Assembly: GCA_039177505.1 (NCBI GenBank)
Contig: JBCDFR010000011.1
Coordinates: forward strand, 1 to 64,000
Reading direction: 5' to 3'
Length of the DNA: 64,000 nt
DNA from: JABSQH01 sp039177505
Lineage (GTDB): Bacteria > Actinomycetota > Acidimicrobiia > Acidimicrobiales > Ilumatobacteraceae
Part shown: piece after piece, positions 50,429 to 59,444 of the stretch
How the letters are laid out: each line of letters starts with the position of its first letter
Numbering within the stretch: the stretch's first letter is position 1
Notes under the pieces: generated by a model
The model's database searches: none
What the model was told of the DNA's origin: nothing
What the model saw: only the letters and a program-made list of their open reading frames with translations
Position numbers and translations under genes: made by a program

Positions 50429-50971
50429 ATGCGCACACCACTGCTCGCCTCGCTCGCCGCCGCCACGATCGTCATCGCCGCCTGCGGTTCAGACGACGAC
50501 AGCGACACGACCGCGGCGACCGACGCAGCCGCGACCGCGACAACCGACACGACACCCGCCAACGATCAGGCGACCACCGATCAAGGCACCACCGATCAAG
50601 GCACCACCGATGCGGCCGACGCCGAAGTGTTTGTGACGATCGTCGACTCGGAATTCGGCGAGATCCTCGCCGACGCCAACGGCTTCACGCTCTACGGATT
50701 CACCGATGACGTCGACGGCGTGCCCACGTGCGAAGGCGGCTGCGCCGGCGCGTGGCCGCCGCTGACCGTCGACACTGCCGAAGTTCCCGCGGGCCTGGAT
50801 ACCGCGGTCTTCACGGTCGTCGAACACCCCGACGGCTCGTCGCAGCTGAAGGCCGGCGACTGGCCGCTGTATCGCTTCGCCAGCGACTTCGGGCCGGGCG
50901 ACGTCACAGGTCAGGGCTCCGGCGGCGTGTGGTTCGTCGTCGCTCCCAACGGCACGCTGATCGGCGCCTAA
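50429..50971 (+). CDS. COG4315-type repeat lipoprotein
   Basis: A 180-residue lipoprotein: signal ending VIAACGSDDD (lipobox IAAC), a Thr/Asp/Ala-rich linker (including a 15-bp tandem repeat at 50575-50612), then two copies of the family's small beta-repeat (GFTLYGFTDDVDGVPTCEG and PLYRFASDFGPGDVTGQG) typical of the COG4315 secreted lipoproteins of unknown function. It has a GGAG ribosome-binding site and starts at ATG 50429. Conserved in actinobacteria; function unknown. Confidence 0.85.
   Translation: MRTPLLASLAAATIVIAACGSDDDSDTTAATDAAATATTDTTPANDQATTDQGTTDQGTTDAADAEVFVTIVDSEFGEILADANGFTLYGFTDDVDGVPTCEGGCAGAWPPLTVDTAEVPAGLDTAVFTVVEHPDGSSQLKAGDWPLYRFASDFGPGDVTGQGSGGVWFVVAPNGTLIGA
50575..50612. 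repeat. 15-bp tandem repeat, about 2.5 copies
   Basis: CACCGATCAAGGCAC repeats at 50575-50589 and 50590-50604 with a partial third copy. It encodes TTDQG in the lipoprotein linker. Confidence 0.85.
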
Positions 50972-50999
50972 CGATGACTCGCGGCGCTACCGTCGCCCC

Positions 51000-51524
51000 G
51001 TGAGCGACGAGCCGGTGGTGATCGCCACATACGACCCGCTGTGGCCGTCGCAGTTCGACGCTGCGGCCACGGAACTCCACCAGGCACTCGGGGAGTGGGC
51101 CGTCGACATCGAACACATCGGCAGCACCGCCGTGCCAGGGCTGGCGGCCAAACCGATCATCGACATCCAGATCGGCGTCAGCGAGCTGGCGTCGTTCCGG
51201 GCGCATCTTCCAGCGATCGAGGCGCTCGGATACACATATGTCCCGGACTACGAGGCACAGTTTCCCAACCGTCGCTACCTGCGCCGCCGTGCGGCGTCAG
51301 GGGTGACCACGCACCAGCTGCATCTCGTCGAGCGGACCGATCCTGATTGGTGGGACCGTCACATCGCGTTTCGCGACTGGCTGCGGCGCCACCCCGACGA
51401 TCGACAACGATACGAGCAGCTAAAGCAGACATTCGCTGCGACGTACCGCACCGACCGTGAGCGCTACACCGATGAGAAGAGCGAGTTCATCGACACGATC
51501 GTGCATCGTGCGTTGGCGAGTTGA
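51000..51524 (+). CDS. GrpB-family protein (UPF0157)
   Basis: A 174-residue protein of the nucleotidyltransferase-like GrpB family. The core is HIGSTAVPGLAAKPIIDIQI near residues 38-58, whose Gly-Ser and Asp residues match the nucleotidyltransferase fold, followed by YVPDYEAQFPNRRYLRR and HQLHLVE. Function unestablished; often encoded near CoaE-type kinases. GTG at 51000. Convergent with the DHA2 MFS gene. Confidence 0.88.
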   Translation: MSDEPVVIATYDPLWPSQFDAAATELHQALGEWAVDIEHIGSTAVPGLAAKPIIDIQIGVSELASFRAHLPAIEALGYTYVPDYEAQFPNRRYLRRRAASGVTTHQLHLVERTDPDWWDRHIAFRDWLRRHPDDRQRYEQLKQTFAATYRTDRERYTDEKSEFIDTIVHRALAS

Positions 51525-51536
51525 TCGTCGTGACCA

Positions 51537-53045
51537 CTACGCATCGGTGGTCGCGCCCACCGTGGTGGTCACGTTGCCATCGACCGGACAACGGCTCGAC
51601 ACCACGGTGACATCGGTGCGCTCGTCGGCGATCGACTCGGCACGCGGGAGCAACACGAACGCGAGCAGACCCGACAGGGTCACCACGATGGCCGACACGA
51701 TCACCGCCCGACCGAACCCGTCGTCGAGCTGCAGCGGATCGCTCAACGCCGTTCCGGTGAGCCCCACCAGGCTCGGCACGGCGGCCACGAACAGCAGTCC
51801 GCCCGTTCGCGACACCGCGTTGTTCACCCCGGACGCTGCTCCAGCGCGTTGAGTCGGCGCAGCGCCGAGCGCGGTGGACGTGAGCGGTGCGACCATCAGC
51901 GCAAGACCGCAGCCGTAGGCGAGCACGGCTGGCAACACGTCGCCGACGTACGACGCCGTCGAGTCGATGCGCAACATCAGGAGCATTCCGACAGCGACGG
52001 TCAGCGGCCCGAAGGTGAGCGGGAGCCGCGGTCCGATCCGGCTTGCGAGGTCCCCCGCCCGCGCTGAGAACAGCAGCATCACGACAGTGACCGGCAAGAG
52101 CGCGGCTCCCGCGCCGACCGGCGACCAGTCGGCGGTGACCTGGAGCTGCAGGGGCAGCAGGAAGAACACCACACCCATCGCGCCGTACACCGTGAACGTC
52201 AACGAGTTGACGACGCTGAACGTGCGGTCGGCAAACAGCTCGACCGGCAACATCGCATGATCGCGCCCGCGCTCGATGGCCAACAGCACCGGAATGGCCA
52301 CGATGGCGACTGCGCCGAGCGCAACGTCGAGCGGCGACCACCCGTCGTTCGGGCCTTCGATCAGCGCATACGAAAGGCCGCCCAGCACGATCACCGTCAG
52401 CACCGCTCCGCGGACGTCGAGGCGCGAGGCGCCTGCGGAGTCGTTGCGACTCTCCGGCACTCTCGTCGACAGCACGAGCGCCGCGATGGCCACTGGAACG
52501 TTGATGAGGAAGGCCCACCTCCACGACGCGTCGACCAGGAGTCCGCCGACCAGCGGGCCGATCGCGCTGGCGATGCCGCCGAGGCCAGACCACGCTCCGA
52601 CGCCGCGTCCCCGGTCTTCATCGCGCAACGTTGCTTGAACGATCGCCAAGCTGCCGGGTGTGAGCAGGGCCCCGCCGATCCCCTGCAGCACACGAAACAT
52701 GATCAGCGATTCGACGTTCCACGCCGTCGCGCACAACAACGACGCCAACGCAAACCAAACGATGCCGATGCGATACATGCGCAAGCGACCACTGCGATCA
52801 CCCAGAGACCCACCGATCAGGATCAGCGCGGCCAGCGGCAGTGAGTATGCGTTGATCACCCAGGTCTGCTGCGCCGAGGTGGCCTCGAAATCGACGGCGA
52901 TCGTCGGCAGTGCCACACCGACAACGGTGCTGGTGAGCATGGCCACGGCAGAGCCGAGGATGGCCATGGCCAACACCGCCCGCCCGCGGGTCGAATCGAG
53001 GGCGACCGCCCCCGCTTCGTGATCGATCTCTCGGCCGTGATTCAC
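51537..53045 (-). CDS. DHA2-family MFS multidrug transporter
   Basis: A 502-residue transporter with 14 helices. QQTWVINAYSLPLAALILIG (motif A/C region) and LGDRSGRLRMYRIGIVWF are characteristic of EmrB/QacA-type proteins; VVTTMLSA... segments complete the set. The GTG at 53045 overlaps the engB stop by 4 bases (GTGA), so both are on one transcript. Frame open further to 53114 but without support. Substrate unknown; likely drugs or toxic metabolites. Confidence 0.88.
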   Translation of the reverse strand: MNHGREIDHEAGAVALDSTRGRAVLAMAILGSAVAMLTSTVVGVALPTIAVDFEATSAQQTWVINAYSLPLAALILIGGSLGDRSGRLRMYRIGIVWFALASLLCATAWNVESLIMFRVLQGIGGALLTPGSLAIVQATLRDEDRGRGVGAWSGLGGIASAIGPLVGGLLVDASWRWAFLINVPVAIAALVLSTRVPESRNDSAGASRLDVRGAVLTVIVLGGLSYALIEGPNDGWSPLDVALGAVAIVAIPVLLAIERGRDHAMLPVELFADRTFSVVNSLTFTVYGAMGVVFFLLPLQLQVTADWSPVGAGAALLPVTVVMLLFSARAGDLASRIGPRLPLTFGPLTVAVGMLLMLRIDSTASYVGDVLPAVLAYGCGLALMVAPLTSTALGAAPTQRAGAASGVNNAVSRTGGLLFVAAVPSLVGLTGTALSDPLQLDDGFGRAVIVSAIVVTLSGLLAFVLLPRAESIADERTDVTVVSSRCPVDGNVTTTVGATTDA

Positions 53046-53626
53046 GGCCTCAACCAGAGGTCGATCATGGAACGCAGCTGGTCGATGCCCGCGCCGGTGG
53101 TCGAGCTGACCCACAACACGTCACCGGGGTCGAGGTCGCATCCTTCCGCAAGGTCGCGGCGCCGACGCTGTCGCTTCGACGACTTCACCTTGTCGGCCTT
53201 GGTGGCGATGACGCTGTGCGGAGTGTCGTGATGGCGCAGCCACTCGAGCATCTGTTGGTCGAGCGGAGTCGGCCCGATCGCGCCGTCGACCAGCACCAGC
53301 ACCCGATCGAGTTCTTCGCGATCGAGCAGATACCCCTCGATCATGCGCGGCCACGTCGCACGCGTCGCCTTCGACGCCTTGGCGTAGCCGTACCCCGGGA
53401 GGTCGACGAAGGTTGCGCCACTCGGGGTGGTGAACACGTTGATCAATTGCGTACGCCCAGGGGTGTTCGACACTCGAGCGAGCTGTTTGCGGTTGGCCAA
53501 GGCATTGATCAACGAGGACTTACCGACATTTGACCGGCCGACCACTGCAAGCTCGACCGGAGATGAGGCAAGCTGTTCGACGTTGCTCGCGGAACTCACG
53601 AACTCGAGCTCCAATCGTGTCGACAC
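53042..53626 (-). CDS. engB: Ribosome biogenesis GTPase EngB (YsxC/YihA)
   Basis: A 194-residue GTPase involved in 50S subunit maturation. G1 is VVGRSNVGKSSLINAL (residues 29-44), G3 VDLPGYGYAKAS, G4 ATKADKVKS, plus TTGAGIDQL near the end. ATG at 53626. Overlaps the MFS gene by 4 bases, an unusual partner for engB but within the same transcript. Confidence 0.93.
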   Translation of the reverse strand: MSTRLELEFVSSASNVEQLASSPVELAVVGRSNVGKSSLINALANRKQLARVSNTPGRTQLINVFTTPSGATFVDLPGYGYAKASKATRATWPRMIEGYLLDREELDRVLVLVDGAIGPTPLDQQMLEWLRHHDTPHSVIATKADKVKSSKRQRRRRDLAEGCDLDPGDVLWVSSTTGAGIDQLRSMIDLWLRP

Positions 53627-53655
53627 GACCTACAGTCAACCCCTAGGAGGTTCCC

Positions 53656-54342
53656 ATGACCACAGCTCGCTCGCACACCTCAGTCCGCCGGGCACTCGCC
53701 CTCGGCGTGGGGCTCGCCGGCCTCACCGCCGCATGCAGCTCGGCCACCGAGGAGGGAATCGAGCAGTTGATCGAGTCCCAGAGCGGCGGGGACGTCGAGA
53801 TCGACCTCGACGACGGTGGGTTCTCGTTCGAATCCGACGAGGGCAGCATGTCGGTCGACGAAGACGGGAACTTCATCATCGAAGGCGCTGACGGGGAAGT
53901 CGTCACCGGTCAGGCGGGCGACGGCAGCTTCACGCTCGAGGACGAAGACGGCGTCGCCGAATTCGGAGTCGACGAAGAGGACGGCGACGTCAGCGTCCAG
54001 ACCGAGGACGGCTCGTTCGAGTTCAACGAGGGCAGCGAGATCCCGGACGAATGGCCGTCCGAGGTACCCGTTCCCGAGGGCCTCACCATCACCTCGTCGG
54101 CGTTCATCGGCGACGGCACCACCGGCCAGAGCACCGTTACCGGTGACGTTGCCGGTTCGCCCGTCGAATACGCCGAGGCCTACGGCGCGCTGCTGGTCGC
54201 TGAAGGCTTCGAGGAGACCGGCGTGTTCCGATCGGGTGACGACATCACGTCGACCTATATGAGCGATGCCTACACGGTGTCGATCAACGGCCTCGGGAGC
54301 ACCGGGGAGTCGATCGTGACGATCGGCGTGTTCAACAACTGA
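53656..54342 (+). CDS. Acidic secreted lipoprotein, unrecognised
   Basis: A 228-residue lipoprotein: signal LALGVGLAGLTAACSS with lipobox TAAC, then an Asp/Glu/Gly-rich region (residues 35-140, nearly every third residue acidic, with repeated EDEDGVAEFGVDEEDG-like strings) and a compact C-terminal domain beginning IPDEWPSEVPVPEGLTIT, similar to a domain seen in other actinobacterial lipoproteins. Excellent ribosome-binding site AGGAGG five bases from ATG 53656. Function unknown; the acidic region could bind cations. Confidence 0.75.
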   Translation: MTTARSHTSVRRALALGVGLAGLTAACSSATEEGIEQLIESQSGGDVEIDLDDGGFSFESDEGSMSVDEDGNFIIEGADGEVVTGQAGDGSFTLEDEDGVAEFGVDEEDGDVSVQTEDGSFEFNEGSEIPDEWPSEVPVPEGLTITSSAFIGDGTTGQSTVTGDVAGSPVEYAEAYGALLVAEGFEETGVFRSGDDITSTYMSDAYTVSINGLGSTGESIVTIGVFNN

Positions 54343-54346
54343 CTCG

Positions 54347-54556
54347 TCAGCCCGATATCAGCGACGCCAGCGCCCAGATCGTCGCCACGAGCCCGATCGC
54401 CGAGAACGCCAGACTGCGGCCGACCGGCGCGCGCTCGAGGTTGTCGTCGTCGAGTTGGCGCTCGGGCGGACGGATCACTGCCACGAGGTTGCCGACGAAC
54501 AACGCGCCGCCGAAGGCCAACACGAGATACGCGAGGAGATCCTCACCGAGGAACAT
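54347..54556 (-). CDS. Small membrane protein, unrecognised
   Basis: A 69-residue protein with a membrane helix near each end (LLAYLVLAFGGALFVGNLVAV and LAFSAIGLVATIWALASLIS) joined by an Arg/Asp-rich loop. ATG at 54556; the longer frame begins at a TTG. Convergent with the acidic lipoprotein gene. Confidence 0.6.
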   Translation of the reverse strand: MFLGEDLLAYLVLAFGGALFVGNLVAVIRPPERQLDDDNLERAPVGRSLAFSAIGLVATIWALASLISG

Positions 54557-54618
54557 GCCCACAGCATGCCTGCCGCTCTGACCCGTCACCCACACGCGCC
54601 AGGCGCGATCATGGGGCG

Positions 54619-55167
54619 ATGGGTTTCCACCATGTCGCGTTGGCCACCAACGACACGCAGGCAACGCACCGCTTCTACACCGAAGTGATGGGCTTCGAGC
54701 TCGTCAAGGTCATCGCTGCGCCAACACCCAACGATGGTGACGGCTTCAGCAAGCACTTCTTCTACTCCACTGGAGCAGCCGATGAGTCAGGCGATCCGGG
54801 GATGATCGCGTTCTGGGAGATCCACGACGACGAGATCGGCACCGATTTCGGCGTCGACCTCAACAAGTCGGCCGGCTTACCGTGGTGGGTCAACCATCTC
54901 GCCTTCGACGCACCGACTCGCGAGGCGCTCGACGAGCACCGACGCCGCTGGCAAGAACACGGCCACACCGTGCTCGAGGTCGACCACGAGTTCTGCGTCA
55001 GCATCTACATCCGCGACCCGATGCACAACATGGTCGAGTTCTGCCACACCGTGCGACCCTTCACCGGCGACGAACGGGCCCAAGCGGCGGCACTGCTGTC
55101 CGACCCGCAGCCGCCATTGGAGCAGGACGCCAACGCCACGGTCCACCAGCCGACGGTGCCGGCGTAG
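54619..55167 (+). CDS. VOC-family (glyoxalase/dioxygenase-like) protein
   Basis: A 182-residue two-module VOC protein. N-terminal HHVALATNDTQATHRFYTEV supplies a metal-binding His; the second half has VNHLAFDAPTREALDEHRRR (His) and DPMHNMVEFCHTV (Glu). It could be a glyoxalase, dioxygenase or resistance protein. ATG at 54619. Convergent with the E1-like gene, separated by 4 bases that lie in a hairpin. Confidence 0.85.
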   Translation: MGFHHVALATNDTQATHRFYTEVMGFELVKVIAAPTPNDGDGFSKHFFYSTGAADESGDPGMIAFWEIHDDEIGTDFGVDLNKSAGLPWWVNHLAFDAPTREALDEHRRRWQEHGHTVLEVDHEFCVSIYIRDPMHNMVEFCHTVRPFTGDERAQAAALLSDPQPPLEQDANATVHQPTVPA

Positions 55168-55179
55168 TCAGCTACGCCG
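55160..55179. terminator. Hairpin with both convergent stop codons
   Basis: CGGCGTAG (55160-55167) and CTACGCCG (55172-55179) pair perfectly over 8 bp with the loop TCAG. The stem contains the TAG stops of the VOC and E1-like genes. This is compact and may serve as a shared terminator, although no U-tract is present. Confidence 0.5.
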
Positions 55180-57604
55180 CCAGCGCGACCAGCACCGAGT
55201 TGGCGATCTGCTCGGGGAGCAGGTCGAAATGTTCGTACAGCTCGGCGATCGTCCCCGACTGGCCGAACTCGTCGACCCCGACCGGCACCGTCGGGGCGCC
55301 GAACACCGATCCCAGCCAGGCGAGGTGATGCGACGCCGCGTCGTGCACGGTCACGATCGGCAATCGCCGCTCCTCCGGACGAAGCAGATCGGCGACGTGA
55401 TGCGCAGGCTGCGCGTGCCGGGCGTCACGACCCGCTCGACGCAACTCGGCGCGCCACCCGCTATACAGCCGGTCGGCGCTGGTGACGTCGAGCACGACGA
55501 CCGGCACTTCCTCGTCGGCCAGTAGCTGCGCCGCACTGACCGCCTCGGCAACGAGGGGGCCGGCGGCCGCGATCACGGCGAGCGGGGACGAGTGAGGCTC
55601 GATGAGCCGGTAGCCGCCCGCCAACACGTCGGAACGCAAGCGTTCGGTACCGAGCCGTTCGTCGGCGGCGGCGAACGGTGCCTGCTCGATCGGTCGCGTC
55701 GACAGCCGGGCATACAGAGAGTCACCGTCGGGGAAGCCGAGGCCCTGTAGCCCGTCACACAGCAGCCAGTCGAGCGCTCGAGCGTATGCCGGCTCGACCG
55801 TGGTGATCCCCGGTAGTTCGAGTCCGATCGACGGCGTGATCGATGACTGGTGGGCGCCACCTTCCGGAGCGAGCGTGACTCCAGCAGGCGTGCCGACGAC
55901 CACGAATCGGGCACCGTTGTACAGGGCATAGATGAGGCCGTCCAGGCCGCGACACACGAACGGGTCGTACACGGTGCCGATCGGCAACAGATGATGGTCG
56001 TGCAGCTCATGAGCCAACCCGAAGGCGTGCAGCGCGAGAAAGAGGTTCATCTCGCTGATGCCCAGTTCGACGTGGTGGCCGTCGGGAGTCTGCTGCCAAC
56101 GCAACAGGCGGTCCTCGCCGAGCTCGTCGGGCAGTTCAGTTGGTGCGAACACGCCCATCTTGTTGATCCACCCACCGAGGTTGGTGGAAACGCTCACGTC
56201 GGGCGACAGTGTCACCATTCGTGCCGCCACTGCGTCGACCCCGGCGAGCGAGGTGAGCACCCGTCCGAACGTCTCCTGCGTGCTCAGCATGGAGGTGGCA
56301 ACGACCCCGGTGGCATCGGGGATCGGGACGTTCGGACGCGGCCGGAGTGGCTGGTTGTTCAGTTCGCCGCCGGTTCCTGCACACAGCCGACCGGCTGGCG
56401 ACTCGGGGTCGAATCGGTCCCACTCGGTCACCGCGTCGAGGCCCACCTCGTCGCGTAGCCCGTCGACCTGCGCAGCGGTCAGCAGCGCGGCATGGTTGAG
56501 CGGATCGCCGGCAATGGGCAAACCCCAGCCTTTGATCGTGTACGCGAAGACGACACTTGGTCGGTCGCTGACGGCGTCGCACTGCCGATAGCAATCGAGC
56601 AGCAGATCGAGGTCGTGGCCGCCGAGGTTGGTCACCAGCGGATACAGATCGTCATCGGAGATGTCGTCGACCATTGCGCGCAGTCGTTTCTTCCCGCCGT
56701 CGACGAAGCGCTGACGCAAAGCCGGGCCGCGCAGCCCGAACAGCGACTGATAACGCTCGTTCTCCATGGCATCGATATGCGCTCGAAGGGCGGCACCACC
56801 AGGTCGCTCGAACGCGTCGGTGAGGCGGCGACCGTACTTGGCCTCGACCACGTGCCAACCGGCGCCGTCGAAGAAGTCCATCAGCTTCTTGATCTTCTGA
56901 TCGGGAATGACCCGGTCGAGGCTCTGCCGATTGGCGTCGACGACGAGCATCACATTGCCGAGACCGTGTAAGGCCGGTTCGGCGATCGCCTCCCACACGT
57001 TTCCTTCATCCAGCTCGGCATCACCGACGAGCGAAATGAACCGCGCCGATCGAGCGCTCGAGTCGTCGACGAATGGTGCTGAGTCACGAGCCGCGATGTA
57101 CCGACGCACCATCGCGGCAAACAACGGAGCAACCGCCCCGAGTCCGACCGAGCCGGTCGAGAAGTCGGCGACGTCGGGATCCTTGGTGCGACTCGGGTAG
57201 GCCTGCAGGCCGCCGAACGATCGCAACTCCGTGAGGTATCGCCGATCGAGTTCGCCGGTGAGGTACTTGATGGCGTGGTACACCGGGCTGGCGTGCGGTT
57301 TGACGGCGACCTTGTCCGCCCCGGTGAGGTGGCCGAACCACAACGACGTCATGATCGAGACCATCGAGGCCGACGATGCTTGGTGGCCGCCGACCTTGAT
57401 CGCCATGTCCGAACGCAGTGGTGTCGGACGCTCGCGGTTGGCGTGATCGACGATCCGTGTCGCCAGCCAGAGCACGCGCTGCTCCACCGCACGCAACACG
57501 TCCATCGAGACACCGTCCATCGCGAGACGGTCGGTCGCGAGGCCATCCATGGCGGCCACGCCCTTCGAGTGGTGGCGGTCGCCGACAGGCTGCTCGATGC
57601 TCAC
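55172..57604 (-). CDS. Pyruvate dehydrogenase E1-like (AceE/transketolase) enzyme
   Basis: An 810-residue TPP-dependent enzyme of the homodimeric E1 (AceE) type. The TPP/Mg motif is VGDAELDEGNVWEAIAEP through VVDANRQS (GDx..N). The second domain has GISEMNLFLALHAFGLAHEL and the third the transketolase C-terminal domain. No E2/E3 genes are nearby. The fold is identical with transketolase-like proteins, so the substrate is uncertain. GTG at 57604 or ATG at 57550 (MDGLATDR) could be the start. Confidence 0.82.
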   Translation of the reverse strand: MSIEQPVGDRHHSKGVAAMDGLATDRLAMDGVSMDVLRAVEQRVLWLATRIVDHANRERPTPLRSDMAIKVGGHQASSASMVSIMTSLWFGHLTGADKVAVKPHASPVYHAIKYLTGELDRRYLTELRSFGGLQAYPSRTKDPDVADFSTGSVGLGAVAPLFAAMVRRYIAARDSAPFVDDSSARSARFISLVGDAELDEGNVWEAIAEPALHGLGNVMLVVDANRQSLDRVIPDQKIKKLMDFFDGAGWHVVEAKYGRRLTDAFERPGGAALRAHIDAMENERYQSLFGLRGPALRQRFVDGGKKRLRAMVDDISDDDLYPLVTNLGGHDLDLLLDCYRQCDAVSDRPSVVFAYTIKGWGLPIAGDPLNHAALLTAAQVDGLRDEVGLDAVTEWDRFDPESPAGRLCAGTGGELNNQPLRPRPNVPIPDATGVVATSMLSTQETFGRVLTSLAGVDAVAARMVTLSPDVSVSTNLGGWINKMGVFAPTELPDELGEDRLLRWQQTPDGHHVELGISEMNLFLALHAFGLAHELHDHHLLPIGTVYDPFVCRGLDGLIYALYNGARFVVVGTPAGVTLAPEGGAHQSSITPSIGLELPGITTVEPAYARALDWLLCDGLQGLGFPDGDSLYARLSTRPIEQAPFAAADERLGTERLRSDVLAGGYRLIEPHSSPLAVIAAAGPLVAEAVSAAQLLADEEVPVVVLDVTSADRLYSGWRAELRRAGRDARHAQPAHHVADLLRPEERRLPIVTVHDAASHHLAWLGSVFGAPTVPVGVDEFGQSGTIAELYEHFDLLPEQIANSVLVALAA

Positions 57605-57649
57605 CAACCCATTGTGGGTCGCGCAGCGTCATCGCGCTAGAACGGACCG

Positions 57650-58345
57650 ATGACAGACGCGCGATCGGTCGCTCGCACGTCGTCGACGTACAAACTCCGA
57701 CGCCGGGCGATGGCGCCCGCCCGCCAGGACCGCTTCGTGGCGTGGCTCGAACGGTGGGGGCTCGACGAGTCGGGGCCGCCACTCGACTGGACCGGTGTAT
57801 TCGGCCGCCGCCACGACGTGGTGCTCGACATCGGCTTCGGCCACGGCGAAAGCGTGCTCGATCTCGCCCGACGGGTGCCGGCGACCGATGTGGTGGGAAT
57901 CGAAGTGCACACACCCGGAGCGGCAACCGTGCTCGATGCCATCGAGCGCGACGCGCTGGAGAACGTGCGCGTTGTATTCGGAGACGGCCTGCGGTTTCTC
58001 GACCGGGTACCAGCCGAGTCGCTCGCAGCTGTGCGCGTCCTCTTCCCCGACCCGTGGCCCAAGCCACGGCAACACCATCGTCGAATGGTCGCTGCGGACA
58101 CCATCGCTGCATTCACCGACCGCCTGCGCGTCGGCGGCACGCTGCATCTCGCCACCGACATCGCCGACTACGCCGCAGCGATGCGCACCGCAGCTGATGG
58201 CGAGCCGCGCCTGGCCGGTGGTCCCATCGATCGCTCCACCGCAGATCGACCCCTCACCCGGTTCGAACAGCGCGGCATCGACGACGGCCGGACAGCCACC
58301 GACCTGCTGTACGAACGAAGGCTCAACAGCGGCAACGCCATTTAG
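57650..58345 (+). CDS. trmB: tRNA (guanine-N7-)-methyltransferase
   Basis: A 231-residue SAM-dependent enzyme methylating G46 of tRNA. DIGFGHGESVLDLARRVP is motif I (near residues 60-78); FPDPWPKPRQHHRRMV is the TrmB family signature; LTRFEQRGIDDGR closes the active site. ATG at 57650. Divergent from the E1-like gene. Confidence 0.93.
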   Translation: MTDARSVARTSSTYKLRRRAMAPARQDRFVAWLERWGLDESGPPLDWTGVFGRRHDVVLDIGFGHGESVLDLARRVPATDVVGIEVHTPGAATVLDAIERDALENVRVVFGDGLRFLDRVPAESLAAVRVLFPDPWPKPRQHHRRMVAADTIAAFTDRLRVGGTLHLATDIADYAAAMRTAADGEPRLAGGPIDRSTADRPLTRFEQRGIDDGRTATDLLYERRLNSGNAI

Positions 58346-58374
58346 TTGCGATCTCAACCAAATTGGGATACGAT
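58346..58374 (+). promoter_or_regulatory. Leaderless promoter for the pirin gene
   Basis: TTGCGA at 58346-58351, 17 bases, then TACGAT at 58369-58374, followed by six bases and the ATG at 58381. This matches the layout seen before the sigma-factor gene at 33765. It overlaps the end of trmB. Confidence 0.5.
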
Positions 58375-58380
58375 CGATGT

Positions 58381-59433
58381 ATGTCGAGCGCAGTGCTGCA
58401 GACCTTCCCGCTCGGCCCGCAGTGGCCGACGATCGATCCGTTCCTGTTCGTCGCCCACCACCTCGACGACTATCCGACGGGCAACCCCGACCTCGGACCC
58501 GACGCGCCGCTCAACGGACGCAACATGGGTCAGGACTTCGCCGGCGTCGACGGCTGGAACATGTACCACGGGTCGACCGTCCCCGGGTTTCCGCAGCATC
58601 CCCACCGCGGGTTCGAGACCATCACCTACCTGCGCAGCGGGTACTGCGATCACAGCGACTCCCTCGGAGCGACGGCCCGGTTCGGACGCGGCGATGCTCA
58701 GTGGATGACTGCTGGCAAGGGCATCGTGCACGCCGAGATGTTCCCACTCTTGTCGGCCGACGACCCCAACCCTCTCGAGTTGTTCCAGATCTGGCTCAAT
58801 CTGCCGGCGAGCGACAAGATGGTCGAGCCGTACTTCACGATGTTGTGGAGCCACGACACACCAACGCTGGTCGGCGCTGGCGATGGTGGCGCCGGTCTGG
58901 TCGACATCACGGTCATCGCTGGCTCCCTCGATGGCACGCGGGGCCAAGCACCACCACCAAACTCGTGGGCTGCTCGTGCCGAGGCCGACGTGGGGATCTG
59001 GCATCTGCGCTTCGATCCGGGCGCTCGCTGGACGATGCCACCGACCGTCGCCGCCGATGCACATCGCGTGATCTACGCCTTCGCCGGATCGAGTCTGTCG
59101 ATCGCAGGCGAGGTCGTCGACGCCGGTACCGGAGCCGCAGTCGATCCACGCCGGCCGCTCGAGCTCATCGCCGGCCCAGAGGGCGTGGAGTGCATGGTCT
59201 TGCAGGGCCGCCCGATCGGTGAGCCGGTCGCGCAGTACGGACCGTTCGTCATGAACACCCGCGCCCAGATCGAGCAGGCCTTCGCCGACTATCAACGCAC
59301 CGGCTTCGGAGGGTGGCCGTGGCCCGCCGACGATCCGAATCACGGCCCTGAATCACGACGGTTCGCCCGTCACGCTGACGGCCGTATCGAACGCTTCGAC
59401 GACGAGGGCGTCCTCGAACACAGCGCCTCCTGA
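58381..59433 (+). CDS. Pirin-family protein
   Basis: A 350-residue bicupin protein. The metal site in the N-terminal cupin is His73 and His75 (FPQHPHRGFETITY) with His117 and Glu119 (GKGIVHAEM). The C-terminal cupin begins near residue 220. Pirins can act as quercetinases or redox-responsive regulators. ATG at 58381 fits the leaderless promoter. Longer than basic pirin (about 290 residues) by an insert after residue 160. Confidence 0.9.
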   Translation: MSSAVLQTFPLGPQWPTIDPFLFVAHHLDDYPTGNPDLGPDAPLNGRNMGQDFAGVDGWNMYHGSTVPGFPQHPHRGFETITYLRSGYCDHSDSLGATARFGRGDAQWMTAGKGIVHAEMFPLLSADDPNPLELFQIWLNLPASDKMVEPYFTMLWSHDTPTLVGAGDGGAGLVDITVIAGSLDGTRGQAPPPNSWAARAEADVGIWHLRFDPGARWTMPPTVAADAHRVIYAFAGSSLSIAGEVVDAGTGAAVDPRRPLELIAGPEGVECMVLQGRPIGEPVAQYGPFVMNTRAQIEQAFADYQRTGFGGWPWPADDPNHGPESRRFARHADGRIERFDDEGVLEHSAS

Positions 59434-59444
59434 CGCGGCCGGCT

